Assembly: GCA_023387775.1 (NCBI GenBank)
Contig: JAEWHN010000143.1
Coordinates: 1 to 11,460, forward strand
Reading direction: 5' to 3'
From: Pseudomonadota bacterium
Lineage (GTDB): Bacteria > Pseudomonadota > Alphaproteobacteria > Rhizobiales > Rhizobiaceae
DNA: 11,460 nt
Under the pieces are notes generated by a model that worked only from the letters and a program-made list of their open reading frames with translations, did no database searches and had not been told where the DNA came from. Made by a program: the position numbers and the translations under genes. Positions within the stretch are counted from its first letter, which is position 1. Each line of letters begins with the position of its first letter. Below, piece after piece: positions 1-7,311 of the stretch.

Positions 1-627
1 GCGCACGACCCGACCAAGGCCTACGGCTTCGTCGGCTGCGTCATCAGCCTGAAGGATCTCTCCGCCTCGATCTGGACCTGGTATCGCGAAGGGGACAAAT
101 GGGCGGTGAAGAAGGTCATCGAGATCCCGGCCGAGCCGGCCGATCCCGACCTGCTGCCGCCGGTGCTGAAAGGCTTCATGGCGGTGGCGCCGCTGGTGAC
201 CGACATCGACCTGTCGATGGACGACCGCTTCCTCTACGTTTCCTGCTGGGGCACCGGAGACATGATCCAGTACGACGTGTCCGACCCGTTCGAGCCGAAG
301 GAAACCGGCAGGGTCCGCATCGGCGGCATCGTGTCCCGGGCGTCGCATGCCAAGGCAAAGAACGGTGCCCTGCAAGGCGGCCCGCAGATGGTGGAAATCA
401 GCCGCGACGGAAGGCGTGTCTATTTCACCAATTCGCTCTATGGCGCCATCGACCCGCAGTTCTATCCCGAGGGACTGGACGGCTGGATGGTGAAGCTCAA
501 TGCCGGGGAGAATGGCGGCCTCAAGTTCGACGAGGACTTCTTCATCGAATGGCCGGAAGGTCGCCGGCCGCATCAGGTGCGACTGGAGGGAGGCGATTGC
601 TCGTCCGATTCCTACTGCTATCCTTGA
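1..627 (+). CDS. mtoX: Methanethiol oxidase / selenium-binding protein 56 family, C-terminal part (5' end outside window)
   Basis: Reading frame 1 is open from the first base and ends in a tandem TGATGA. The 208 visible residues follow the C-terminal part of SBP56/SELENBP1 closely: an opening HDPTKAYGFVGC block, then SMDDRFLYVSCWGTGD, QYDVSDP, GGPQMVEISRDGRRVYFTNS and a terminal HQVRLEGGDCSSD. Human SELENBP1 has the equivalent GFVGC, LSLDDRFLY, QYDISDP, GGPQM and GGDCSSD blocks (from memory). Family members are about 460-470 residues, so a little over half is upstream of the window. In bacteria and humans this family oxidises methanethiol to formaldehyde, H2S and H2O2, as a metal-dependent beta-propeller enzyme; bacterial forms are usually exported, but the signal region is not visible here. 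The tail ends SYCYP rather than the mammalian DIWI. The start codon, operon partners upstream and the metal ligands of the N-terminal half cannot be judged. Confidence 0.9.
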   Translation, partial: AHDPTKAYGFVGCVISLKDLSASIWTWYREGDKWAVKKVIEIPAEPADPDLLPPVLKGFMAVAPLVTDIDLSMDDRFLYVSCWGTGDMIQYDVSDPFEPKETGRVRIGGIVSRASHAKAKNGALQGGPQMVEISRDGRRVYFTNSLYGAIDPQFYPEGLDGWMVKLNAGENGGLKFDEDFFIEWPEGRRPHQVRLEGGDCSSDSYCYP

Positions 628-654
628 TGATGCAAAACAGGATGGTTTCGTAGG

Positions 655-1281
655 ATGGCACCACTAACGCCTTGGCTGGTGCTTGCCGGCCTCGGCGCCT
701 TTCACGGTCTCAACCCCGCAATGGGTTGGCTTTTTGCGGTTGCCCTCGGCCTGCACAGGGGCAGCCGCAAGGTGGTGCTTTTATCACTCGTTCCCATCGC
801 GATAGGACACGCCATCTCGATTGCCGTGGTCGCCGCGGCGGTGGTCGCCCTCGGCTTCGTCGTCGACGAGCGCCTGCTGCAGATCACGGCCGGCGTGCTG
901 CTGGTCGGCTGGGCGATCTATTACCTCGCCTACGGCCATCGCCACCGCGTCCGCATCGGCATGACGACGGGCATGGTCGGGCTTGGGGTCTGGTCGTTCC
1001 TGATGGCGACGGCCCATGGCGCTGGCCTCATGCTGGTGCCGGTGCTCATTCCCCTGTGCCTGGCGGCAAGTCCGGCCCGGGAACTGACGGCGACTGGGTC
1101 CCTACCGATCGCGCTGGCCGCGGTCGGCGTTCACACGGCAGCCATGCTCGCAGTGACGCTCGCGATGGCGTTGTCAGTCTATGAATGGCTCGGCCTTTCC
1201 TTCTTGCGGCGCGGCTGGATCAACTTCGATCTCATCTGGACCGCCGCGCTGGCAGCTACGGGAATCATCCTGATTTTGTAG
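655..1281 (+). CDS. Six-helix integral membrane protein, HGxNPxxGW motif, unknown function
   Basis: This 208-residue hydrophobic protein starts 27 bases after the methanethiol oxidase stop, so co-transcription is likely. AGGA at 639-642 is a weak, rather distant ribosome site, and no other start in this frame precedes it because TGATGA blocks the frame. Hydrophobic stretches near residues 8-30, 40-65, 73-93, 105-135, 148-176 and 187-207 suggest six membrane helices. Potentially functional histidines lie in or near helices: H17 in HGLNPAMGW (17-25), H52 in IGHAIS, H121 in ATAHGAG and H160. A basic loop YGHRHRVR (93-100) separates helices three and four, consistent with a cytoplasmic face. The first motif recalls the HAxxPxH signature of NicO/NiCoT nickel-cobalt transporters, and ATAHGAG recalls HupE/UreJ-type proteins, but neither match is strong enough to name a family. 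A role in moving a metal or sulfur compound for the upstream enzyme is a guess from position. Confidence 0.75.
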   Translation: MAPLTPWLVLAGLGAFHGLNPAMGWLFAVALGLHRGSRKVVLLSLVPIAIGHAISIAVVAAAVVALGFVVDERLLQITAGVLLVGWAIYYLAYGHRHRVRIGMTTGMVGLGVWSFLMATAHGAGLMLVPVLIPLCLAASPARELTATGSLPIALAAVGVHTAAMLAVTLAMALSVYEWLGLSFLRRGWINFDLIWTAALAATGIILIL

Positions 1282-1380
1282 GCAGGAACGGCGCTTCCGA
1301 TTGGTCTCGGTATGGCTTTCAGCCCGCTTAGTGATTCTTCGGGCCGTCCTGCCGGGAGCCGAAAAACCTCCCTGATTTTC
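1281..1380 (+). terminator. Structured intergenic segment, probable terminator of the mtoX-membrane protein unit
   Basis: The 234-base gap between the membrane protein and the ABC binding protein starts with nested inverted repeats. GGCAGGA(a)CGG at 1281-1291 pairs with CCGTCCTGCC at 1344-1353, with one bulged A. Inside it, CCGA/TCGG (1297-1310) and CCCG/CGGG (1323-1343) can form smaller stems. Directly after, GGGAG (1354-1358) pairs with CTCCC (1368-1372), followed by TGATTTTC. The last hairpin plus T-run is the best terminator candidate, though its stem is only 5 bp. The remaining 1381-1515 is comparatively AT-rich around 1407-1420 and should hold the promoter of the transporter operon, but I could not find a convincing -35/-10 pair. 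Confidence 0.4.
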
Positions 1381-1515
1381 AACCTGCGCGACACCGGAGA
1401 GGGCCGATTTCAATAAAAAGATGTGGGTTTCGCCTCCCGATGATTGACCTTGTCCGGTGGTCCTTGTGGAGACGGTATCGACATAGATCAATTGCTGATT
1501 ACCGGAGGAATTCAG

Positions 1516-2652
1516 ATGTATCGTAAATCCCTGCTTGCAATGTCGGCCGCCGTGCTGGCCACCTTTGGCGCCGCCCAGGCCCAGGAGACGGTGAAGATCG
1601 GCATGGTTGCCGAGCTTTCCGGTGCCGGTGCTCCGGCGGGCACCAACTGGCGCGACGGCATCAAGGTCGCCATCGAGGAGATCAACGCCGAGGGCGGCAT
1701 CCTGGGCAAGACGGTCGAGGTCACCGAATACGACACCCAGACCGACCCGCAGGTCTCGCGCGCGCTGGTGCAGAAGGCGATCGACGAGGGCGCCTACGCC
1801 ATCCTGGGCACGATCTATTCCGGCTCGACCATGGTCAACATGCTCGTCGCCCAGCAGAACAGCACGCCGCAATTCGTCGGCTCGGAGGCTCCCTCCGTGG
1901 TCGAGAAGGGCAACCCCTTCGTGTTCCGCACCTCGTCGGGCGCGCAGAAGGGCGTTCCCGCGCTGACCGCCTATTTCACCGACACGCTCAAGGCGAAGAA
2001 GGTCGGCGTGGCCTGGGTCAACAACGAGTTCGGCAAGGGCGGCCATGACGTCTTCGTGGAAGAGATGAAGAAGGCCGGCGTCGAGGTCATCTCCGACGTG
2101 CCTTCCGAGCAGGCCCAGACCGACTACGCCGCCGACGTCGCCAAGCTCAAGGAGGCGAACCCCGACGCGGTGTTCGTCTACATGAACCAGGAAGAATCCG
2201 CCCGCTTCCTCATCGAGGCCAAGAAGCAGGGCCTGGCCATGCCGCTCGTCGGCGAAGTCACGCTCACCGAGGCCAAGGTCATCGAGCTCGCCGGCGGCGC
2301 GGCCGAGGGCGCGATCGCCCATGTCGGCGTGACCGCGACGGCAACCGATGTGCCGGGCATCGGCGCATTCGCGCAGAAGTTCGAAGAGACCTTCAAGCGC
2401 AAGCCGACCCATGACGCCATCAAGGGCTATGTTGGCGCCTGGACGACCAAATACGTCACCGAGATGGTTGGCGAGTTCAATGGCGAAGCGTTTGCCGACA
2501 AGATGCACGGCCTGTGCCTCAAGGTGGCGGACCATCCCAAGATCCTGCTCGACACCTGCTGGGACGAGCGCGGCGAGATGTCCCGCCCGAGCTTCATGGT
2601 CCAGGTCCAGAACGGCGCGCCGGTCGTGATCGGCACCGTTCCGGCCAACTGA
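1516..2652 (+). CDS. livK: HAAT-family ABC transporter periplasmic substrate-binding protein (LivJ/LivK type)
   Basis: The 378-residue product starts at the ATG preceded by GGAGGA (1504-1509), a strong ribosome site. The frame stays open upstream, but only this start gives a clean Sec signal peptide: MYRK, a hydrophobic core, then cleavage after AQA near residue 22. The mature protein has the type I periplasmic fold of Peripla_BP_6: a first lobe opening VKIGMVAELSGAGAPAG, then AIEEINAEGGILGKTVEV, and later GVAWVNNEFGKGGHDVF where the second lobe begins. Two cysteines near the C-terminus (LCLK and DTCWD) could form a disulfide. It delivers ligand to the permeases encoded next. Family members bind branched-chain amino acids, but also amides, urea, short peptides and aromatic compounds, so the ligand cannot be read from sequence. 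The convergent S58 peptidase gene hints at an amide or peptide. The livK symbol denotes family, not proven leucine binding. Confidence 0.88.
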   Translation: MYRKSLLAMSAAVLATFGAAQAQETVKIGMVAELSGAGAPAGTNWRDGIKVAIEEINAEGGILGKTVEVTEYDTQTDPQVSRALVQKAIDEGAYAILGTIYSGSTMVNMLVAQQNSTPQFVGSEAPSVVEKGNPFVFRTSSGAQKGVPALTAYFTDTLKAKKVGVAWVNNEFGKGGHDVFVEEMKKAGVEVISDVPSEQAQTDYAADVAKLKEANPDAVFVYMNQEESARFLIEAKKQGLAMPLVGEVTLTEAKVIELAGGAAEGAIAHVGVTATATDVPGIGAFAQKFEETFKRKPTHDAIKGYVGAWTTKYVTEMVGEFNGEAFADKMHGLCLKVADHPKILLDTCWDERGEMSRPSFMVQVQNGAPVVIGTVPAN

Positions 2653-2657
2653 TCTTC

Positions 2658-2686
2658 ATGGCCGCGGCGCCTGTCGCCGCGGCCAT
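2658..2686 (+). promoter_or_regulatory. Perfect 12-bp stem-loop between binding-protein and first permease genes
   Basis: ATGGCCGCGGCG (2658-2669) and CGCCGCGGCCAT (2675-2686) are exact inverted repeats around the 5-base loop CCTGT. The element begins 6 bases after the binding-protein stop and ends 19 bases before the permease start. No T-run follows (the next bases are CAACCCGAAAAGAC), so it is not a classic intrinsic terminator. Such hairpins after the binding-protein gene of ABC operons commonly protect the upstream mRNA from 3' exonucleases, allowing more binding protein than membrane subunits; this role is inferred here. Confidence 0.75.
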
Positions 2687-2705
2687 CAACCCGAAAAGAC
2701 GCGCG

Positions 2706-3584
2706 ATGTCCCAGTTCCTGCAAGTCTTGCTGTCCGGTCTTGCTACCGGCTCCATATATGCGCTGGTCGCTATCGGCTTTACGCTTGTGTGGCAGGCAGC
2801 CCACACGGTGAATTTTGCCCAGGGCGAGTTCGTCATGCTCCCGGCCTTCTTCGTGCTGGTGGGCGTGAGCTACTTTGGCATGCCGGTCTGGATCGCGCTG
2901 CTTTTCGGCCTTGCGATGTCGGTCGTCATACTCGGCCTGGCCTTCAAGAAGCTGATCGTGGAGCCGATCCTTCCGCATGGGGGCATCACGCTCATCATTG
3001 CCACCATGGCGCTTGGCATCCTGCTCAAGGAAAGCGTCAAGGAGTTTTATTCCGCCGAGGCGCAGCCATTTCCGGCGATGTTCCCGAGCGATCCGATCGA
3101 TGTTTTCGGTGCCGTGGTGTCGCTGCAGGATATCCTCAATCTCGCGATTTCTCTCGGCATCGTCGTGCTGCTGACGCTGTTCCTCAACCGCACCCGCACC
3201 GGCCGCTGCATGCAGGCGACGGCCCAGAACCCGGCGGTGGCGGAAATCCTCGGCGTCAATGTGAAGCGAATGGTGCTCTACGCCTTCCTGATCAACGCGG
3301 CACTTGCGGCGCTCGCCTCCTTCCTCATCACGCCGGTGTACCTCGCGAAATTCTCCAACGGCGAGACCCTCGGCCTGATCGCCTTCATCGCGGCCATCGT
3401 CGGCGGCTTCAACCAGATCCGCGGCGCCCTGGTGGGCGGGCTCTTGATCGGCGTTCTGGACAATCTGACGGCGACCTATGTCACGGCGGAGTATCGAGCT
3501 GCGCTGCCGCTGCTTCTGCTCATCGTCATCATCCTGGTGCGCCCGCAGGGCCTCATGGGAACGTCCGAGGGGAGGGCGGTCTGA
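2706..3584 (+). CDS. livH: HAAT-family ABC transporter permease, LivH type
   Basis: This 292-residue membrane protein starts at MSQFLQVLLSGLATGSIYAL, the usual LivH opening. A longer in-frame reading from 2514 would run through the binding-protein gene and is rejected. The ribosome site is weak (an AAAAGA stretch about 8 bases upstream). The conserved block around TLVWQAAHTVNFAQGEF (26-42) ends in the NFAQGEF signature of this permease class. The cytoplasmic coupling loop GRCMQATAQNPAVAEILGVNVKRM (166-189) is the EAA-like segment that contacts an ATPase subunit. About eight hydrophobic segments are visible, and the C-terminus has VRPQGLMG, typical of LivH. It forms one half of the transmembrane pathway with the next gene, whose ATG overlaps its TGA by one base, indicating translational coupling. 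The solute is unknown, as for the rest of the operon. Confidence 0.92.
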   Translation: MSQFLQVLLSGLATGSIYALVAIGFTLVWQAAHTVNFAQGEFVMLPAFFVLVGVSYFGMPVWIALLFGLAMSVVILGLAFKKLIVEPILPHGGITLIIATMALGILLKESVKEFYSAEAQPFPAMFPSDPIDVFGAVVSLQDILNLAISLGIVVLLTLFLNRTRTGRCMQATAQNPAVAEILGVNVKRMVLYAFLINAALAALASFLITPVYLAKFSNGETLGLIAFIAAIVGGFNQIRGALVGGLLIGVLDNLTATYVTAEYRAALPLLLLIVIILVRPQGLMGTSEGRAV

Positions 3585-4564
3585 TGCACGGGCGCACTCG
3601 CAACCTGTTTGTGCTTCTGCTCATCGCGCTCGCCATGCTGGCGCCGATCGGGCAGGGCAACTACCTCGTCTACGTCCTCACCTCCTGGCTCATCTTCTCC
3701 ATCGCGGCCATGGGGCTGAACCTCACGCTCGGCTATGCGGGCCAGATCTCACTGGCGCAGGCGTCCTTCATGGCGATCGGAGCCTATGTCACGGCGCTGC
3801 TCACGCTTGCCGGCTGGCACTGGGTTCTGGCCATGCCGCTCGGGCTCGTCGCCTGCTTCATTGTCGGCCTTGTGCTCGGCTATCCGGCTCTTCGGGTGAA
3901 GGGCCACTTTCTCGCCTTCGTGACCCTGGCCTTCAACACGCTGGTCTTCCTGGTGCTGCGCAACGAAGACTGGCTGACCGGCGGCAACTACGGGCTCGTC
4001 GGCATGCCGCGGCCGGACTTCGGCCTCTTCACGACCATGAAGCAGTTGCACTTCTACTACTTCACGCTCGGCGTCACGATCCTCGCCGCGCTTGCCATGT
4101 GGGGCATCGTGCGGTCGCCATGGGGCCGCGCCTTCAAGGCGCTGCGCGAAAATCCGATCCGCGCGGAAAGCCTCGGGGTCGACACGCGCCGCATCACGCT
4201 GCTCGCCTTCGCAATCGGCTCCACCTATGGCGGATTGGCCGGCGCGCTGGTCACGCCGCTCGTCCAGTTCATCGAGCCCGGATCGTTCGGGGTCGGCCAC
4301 TCGCTGCGCATCCTGCTCATGGTCGTGGTCGGCGGCTCCGGCTATTTCTTCGGGCCCTTCGTCGGGGCAGGAGTGGTAATCCTGCTTCCGGAATTCCTGC
4401 GCTTCACCGAAGGCTACTATCTCATCATCTATTCCGCGCTCGTCATCGTGATGCTGGTGTTCGTCCCGTCCGGCCTGCTCGGCGTGGGGGCAAAGCTCCG
4501 CGCGAAATTCTGGCCTCGTCACCAGGTGCGTGCCGACATGACAGAGGGAGCACGCCTGAAATGA
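3584..4564 (+). CDS. livM: HAAT-family ABC transporter permease, LivM type
   Basis: The start ATG shares its A with the last base of the preceding TGA. The product has 326 residues, is strongly hydrophobic, and pairs with LivH to form the membrane channel. Diagnostic features are GLNLTLGYAGQISLAQASF (44-62), the LivM counterpart of the GYAGQ-SLG-AAF motif; PALRVKGHFLAFVTLAF (101-117); and the ATPase-coupling loop GRAFKALRENPIRAESLGVD (181-200), with the conserved ENPIRAESLG core. The N-terminus, MHGRTRNLF, is short and basic with no extra domain, and the length is ordinary for LivM without fusions. The C-terminal tail after residue 303 is charged (KLRAKFWPRHQVRADMTEGARLK) and probably cytoplasmic. 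It ends in an ATGA overlap with the next gene, so the two are translationally coupled. Confidence 0.92.
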   Translation: MHGRTRNLFVLLLIALAMLAPIGQGNYLVYVLTSWLIFSIAAMGLNLTLGYAGQISLAQASFMAIGAYVTALLTLAGWHWVLAMPLGLVACFIVGLVLGYPALRVKGHFLAFVTLAFNTLVFLVLRNEDWLTGGNYGLVGMPRPDFGLFTTMKQLHFYYFTLGVTILAALAMWGIVRSPWGRAFKALRENPIRAESLGVDTRRITLLAFAIGSTYGGLAGALVTPLVQFIEPGSFGVGHSLRILLMVVVGGSGYFFGPFVGAGVVILLPEFLRFTEGYYLIIYSALVIVMLVFVPSGLLGVGAKLRAKFWPRHQVRADMTEGARLK

Positions 4565-5307
4565 GCGCACCGGTTCTTTCCGTCCGCAACATCGAAAAGA
4601 GCTTCGGCGGCGTCCGCGCCGTCAACGGCGTGTCTTTCGACGTGCACAGGGGCGAGATCCTCGGCCTCATCGGCCCGAACGGTTCCGGCAAGTCGACGCT
4701 GTTCAACTGCATCCTGGGCCAGCTTCCGCCGGATGCCGGCGAAGTCGAGGTCAATGGCCGCAACGTCTCCGGCATGCGGGCATCCGACCTCAACAGGCTA
4801 GGCGTGGGCCGCACCTTCCAGCAGCTGTCGGTGTTCCCGAAAATGTCGGTCATCGACAACATCATCCTTGCCGGGCAGGAGCATCGCGGGACGATGCTGT
4901 CGCGCCTCTTCAGCGCGCCGGACGCGGGGCTGACGGCGGAAGCCGAGAAGCTGATCTCCTTCTTCCGGCTCACCCATCTGCGCGATGAGCTGGCCGGTTC
5001 CCTATCCTACGGGCAGCAGAAGCTGGTGGACGCGGCAATGGCATTCATGGCCGGGCCAGGCCTGGTGCTGCTGGACGAGCCCGCCGGCGGCGTCAACCTG
5101 ACCATGCTTGCCAACCTCAGGGAGCGCCTGGTCGCCTACAATGCCGAGCACGGCACCACCTTCGTCGTGATCGAGCACAACATGGAGTTCGTGATGAGCC
5201 TGTGCACCCGCATCATCGTGCTGGCGGAAGGCGGCGTCATCGCGGAGGGCACGCCCGACGAGATCAGGTCTAACCAGACCGTCATCGACGCCTATCTCGG
5301 AGGCTGA
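4561..5307 (+). CDS. livG: HAAT-family ABC transporter ATP-binding protein, LivG type
   Basis: This is a cytoplasmic ATPase subunit of 248 residues, starting at MSAPVLSVRN in an ATGA overlap with livM. The nucleotide-binding features are in normal order: Walker A GPNGSGKST at 38-46, Q-loop in FQQLSVFPKMSV (86-97), signature LSYGQ (148-152), Walker B VLLDEP (169-174) and H-loop histidine H206 in VVIEH. LivG proteins typically carry LSYGQ rather than LSGGQ and a DEPAxGxN D-loop segment, seen here as DEPAGGVN, which separates this subunit from LivF. It heterodimerises with the next gene product and drives transport by ATP hydrolysis. All catalytic positions are intact. The codon usage and spacing match the rest of the operon, with no sign of transfer. 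Confidence 0.93.
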   Translation: MSAPVLSVRNIEKSFGGVRAVNGVSFDVHRGEILGLIGPNGSGKSTLFNCILGQLPPDAGEVEVNGRNVSGMRASDLNRLGVGRTFQQLSVFPKMSVIDNIILAGQEHRGTMLSRLFSAPDAGLTAEAEKLISFFRLTHLRDELAGSLSYGQQKLVDAAMAFMAGPGLVLLDEPAGGVNLTMLANLRERLVAYNAEHGTTFVVIEHNMEFVMSLCTRIIVLAEGGVIAEGTPDEIRSNQTVIDAYLGG

Positions 5308-5309
5308 GC

Positions 5310-6044
5310 ATGCTTGAGCTCAAGGACGTCTACGGCGGCTACGGCAAGATCACCATTCTCAACGGGGTGTCGTTCAGCATCCCCAAGGCTTCGATCACCA
5401 CGGTCATCGGGCCCAATGGAGCCGGCAAGTCCACCGTCTTCAAGGCCATTTTCGGCCTGCTGAACATTCATTCCGGCCAGGTGCTGCTCGACGGCAAGGA
5501 CGTGACCCGGCAGACGCCGCGCCAGATGATCGCCCGTGGCGTGACCTATGTGCCGCAGGGGCGCAACGTCGTGCCGCAGCTTTCCGTCTACCACAATCTG
5601 GAGCTCGGCGGGATCACGGCGCCCGACCAGGCCAAGGTGCGCCAGCGCATCGAGCAGGTGATGGACCAGTTTCCGATGCTGCGCGAATTCCGGGACCGCA
5701 AGGCAATCGAACTGTCCGGCGGCCAGCAGAAGCAGCTGGAAGTGGCGCGCGCGCTGCTTCTCGATCCCAAGCTGATCCTGATCGACGAACCCTCGATCGG
5801 CCTGTCGCCGAACCTCGTACAGGAAGTGTTCAGGACGCTGATCAGGCTGCGCGACCAGGGCGTGACGATCCTGATGGTCGAGCAGAACGCCAAGGCGGCG
5901 TTGGCCATGTCGGACTACGGCCTCGTGCTCGAACTTGGCCAGACGCGGATGCACGACAAGGCAGCAAGCCTTCTTGCCGACCCGCGTGTCGGCCAGCTCT
6001 TCCTCGGCGGCCATGTGGAAGCAAAAGCCGACCATGCCGGTTGA
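5310..6044 (+). CDS. livF: HAAT-family ABC transporter ATP-binding protein, LivF type
   Basis: The 244-residue second ATPase subunit starts two bases after the livG stop, with GGAGG (5299-5303) inside the end of livG as its ribosome site. Walker A GPNGAGKST is at 34-42, the Q-loop region VPQGRNVVPQLSV at 81-93, signature LSGGQ at 135-139 and Walker B LILIDEP at 155-161. The H-loop position is glutamine, in the segment MVEQN (189-193); LivF proteins commonly have this EQN form, so it is not a lesion. DEPSIGLSP is also the usual LivF D-loop region. It pairs with LivG beneath the LivH/LivM channel and is the last gene of the operon. The following gene lies on the opposite strand, converging on it. 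Confidence 0.93.
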   Translation: MLELKDVYGGYGKITILNGVSFSIPKASITTVIGPNGAGKSTVFKAIFGLLNIHSGQVLLDGKDVTRQTPRQMIARGVTYVPQGRNVVPQLSVYHNLELGGITAPDQAKVRQRIEQVMDQFPMLREFRDRKAIELSGGQQKQLEVARALLLDPKLILIDEPSIGLSPNLVQEVFRTLIRLRDQGVTILMVEQNAKAALAMSDYGLVLELGQTRMHDKAASLLADPRVGQLFLGGHVEAKADHAG

Positions 6045-6058
6045 GGCGCGTCCTGCCG

Positions 6059-6078
6059 GCGCCGCTTGCATGCGGCGC
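6059..6078. terminator. GC-rich hairpin between convergent livF and S58 peptidase genes
   Basis: GCGCCGC (6059-6065) and GCGGCGC (6072-6078) are perfect inverted repeats around TTGCAT. The hairpin lies in the 75-base gap between the two convergent stop codons, where a bidirectional terminator is expected. Neither strand has a clear T-run after the stem, so termination may be weak or factor-assisted. Confidence 0.5.
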
Positions 6079-6119
6079 TCTGATCGGGCAAGGCGCAAGC
6101 CTCTATGGGCGCTCCTGCG

Positions 6120-7259
6120 CTAGGCGCCGACCCGTCCATATTGGCGCATCAGCGCAAGCAGCGGCTCGTGCCGGATCGCTTCGACCTTCAACCGGTCGTA
6201 ATCGGTGCCGCCCATGTCTTCGGCCGCAAGCATGGCGTTGACCACGGCTTCCTCCACGCTCTCCACCACGGCCGTGTAGACGGGATCCAGAAGCTCGTCG
6301 TTGACGATCTCGAGCTGCATGCGCGGCGGCGCGCGATGCAGCATCGGGCGGGGGTTGGCGGTGGAGAAGGCGAGGAAAATGTCGCCGGAATTGTTGCCGC
6401 CCGGCGTTCCGTTGCGCCCTATGCCGATGGAGGCGCGACGGGCCGCGCGTTTCAACTGATGCGGCGCAAGCGGCAGGTCGGTGGCGATCACGACGATGAT
6501 TGACCCGCGCTCCTTGAGTTGGCTCTGCGGCGTGCCGTCGCGCATATGCTGGCCCACTGGAACGCCGCAGATGGTCAGCCAGTCGCGCTGGCCGTGGTTG
6601 GCCTGCACCAGTGTTCCGATCGTGTAACGTTTCCCGTCGAGTTCGACGACGCGCGAGGAGGTGCCGGTTCCACCCTTGAAGCCATAGGTGATCATGCCGG
6701 TGCCGCCGCCGCAATTGCCCTCCTCGACCGGGCCGGGCGCAGCCGCGTCCAGGGCTGCCCGAACGTCGCCCTCGCCGATGTGCAGCCCGTTGATGTCGCT
6801 CAGCACACCGTCATAGGTCTCGGCCACCACCGGCATGATCCAGAGGAAATCATCCGTGTCGTACGTGCTGCTGTAGCGCTCGAGCATCCATTTGATGGCG
6901 CCGTGATGGGCCATGCCGATGCCATGGGTGTTGGTGATGAGAACCGGCCCGAGGAAATAGCCGCCATCCTCGATCCAGTGTGTGCCGGTCATCTCGCCAT
7001 TGCCGTTGAACCGATGCACCCCGGCATAAACGGGAACGGGCGTCTCGGATTGCGCATGCGGAACGATTGCTGTGACGCCGGTGCGCACCGGCCGCTTGCG
7101 CCCGGCACGCGGAGCGTCTTCCCAAATGGTGCGGAAACCGACTGCGATGCCTTCGACATCGGTGATGGCGTTGAGCGGGCCGGTTTCACCGCGGAAGGGC
7201 AGGCCGAGGTCGCGGGCGCGCGGTTTCGACGTCGGAGTTCCGGAATTCTTCATGGTCAT
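6120..7259 (-). CDS. dmpA: S58-family L-aminopeptidase/D-esterase (DmpA-like, Ntn-type self-processing hydrolase)
   Basis: The 379-residue product is close in length to Ochrobactrum anthropi DmpA (375) and matches the S58 family throughout. Near the N-terminus it reads GPLNAITDVEGIAVG (27-41); later come the EGNCGGGTGM block (180-189), KGGTGTSSR (195-203) and the self-cleavage region ERGSIIVVIATDLPL. Cleavage is predicted between G252 and S253, making S253 the N-terminal nucleophile of the small subunit. GRNGTPGGNNSGDIFLAFSTAN (281-302) is the conserved glycine/asparagine-rich core of that subunit. Enzymes of this family release N-terminal L-residues, D-amino-acid amides or esters, or beta-amino-acid residues from short peptides; which applies here cannot be read. 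No signal peptide is seen, so it is probably cytoplasmic. AAGG (7264-7267 on the opposite strand) serves the first ATG; a second ATG at 7253 would shorten it by two residues. It converges on the HAAT importer, which may supply its substrate. Confidence 0.9.
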   Translation of the reverse strand: MTMKNSGTPTSKPRARDLGLPFRGETGPLNAITDVEGIAVGFRTIWEDAPRAGRKRPVRTGVTAIVPHAQSETPVPVYAGVHRFNGNGEMTGTHWIEDGGYFLGPVLITNTHGIGMAHHGAIKWMLERYSSTYDTDDFLWIMPVVAETYDGVLSDINGLHIGEGDVRAALDAAAPGPVEEGNCGGGTGMITYGFKGGTGTSSRVVELDGKRYTIGTLVQANHGQRDWLTICGVPVGQHMRDGTPQSQLKERGSIIVVIATDLPLAPHQLKRAARRASIGIGRNGTPGGNNSGDIFLAFSTANPRPMLHRAPPRMQLEIVNDELLDPVYTAVVESVEEAVVNAMLAAEDMGGTDYDRLKVEAIRHEPLLALMRQYGRVGA

Positions 7260-7311
7260 TGTGCCTTGAGCAAAGATGGAGGCCTATGGGAGCGACGACG
7301 AAGGAGAGCGA

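Noticed and set aside
1444..1492. TTGACC or TTGTGG as the -35 of a liv promoter
   Set aside because: No acceptable -10 lies at 16-18 bases; the best pairing, TTGTGG (1464-1469) with ATCAAT (1487-1492), is too weak to annotate.
1174..2535. Long - strand open frame of 453 codons antisense to the binding-protein gene
   Set aside because: It has a histidine/aspartate/leucine-rich composition typical of the complement of a GC-rich gene, and the + strand encodes a clear binding protein with a signal peptide and ribosome site.
3749..4570. - strand open frame of 273 codons across livM
   Set aside because: It is rich in Glu, Asp, His and Arg with no domain, as expected for the complement of a membrane-protein gene.
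5870..5910. Missing H-loop histidine in LivF (glutamine instead) as an inactivating change
   Set aside because: LivF-type ATPases commonly carry the EQN form at this position, so it is a family trait.
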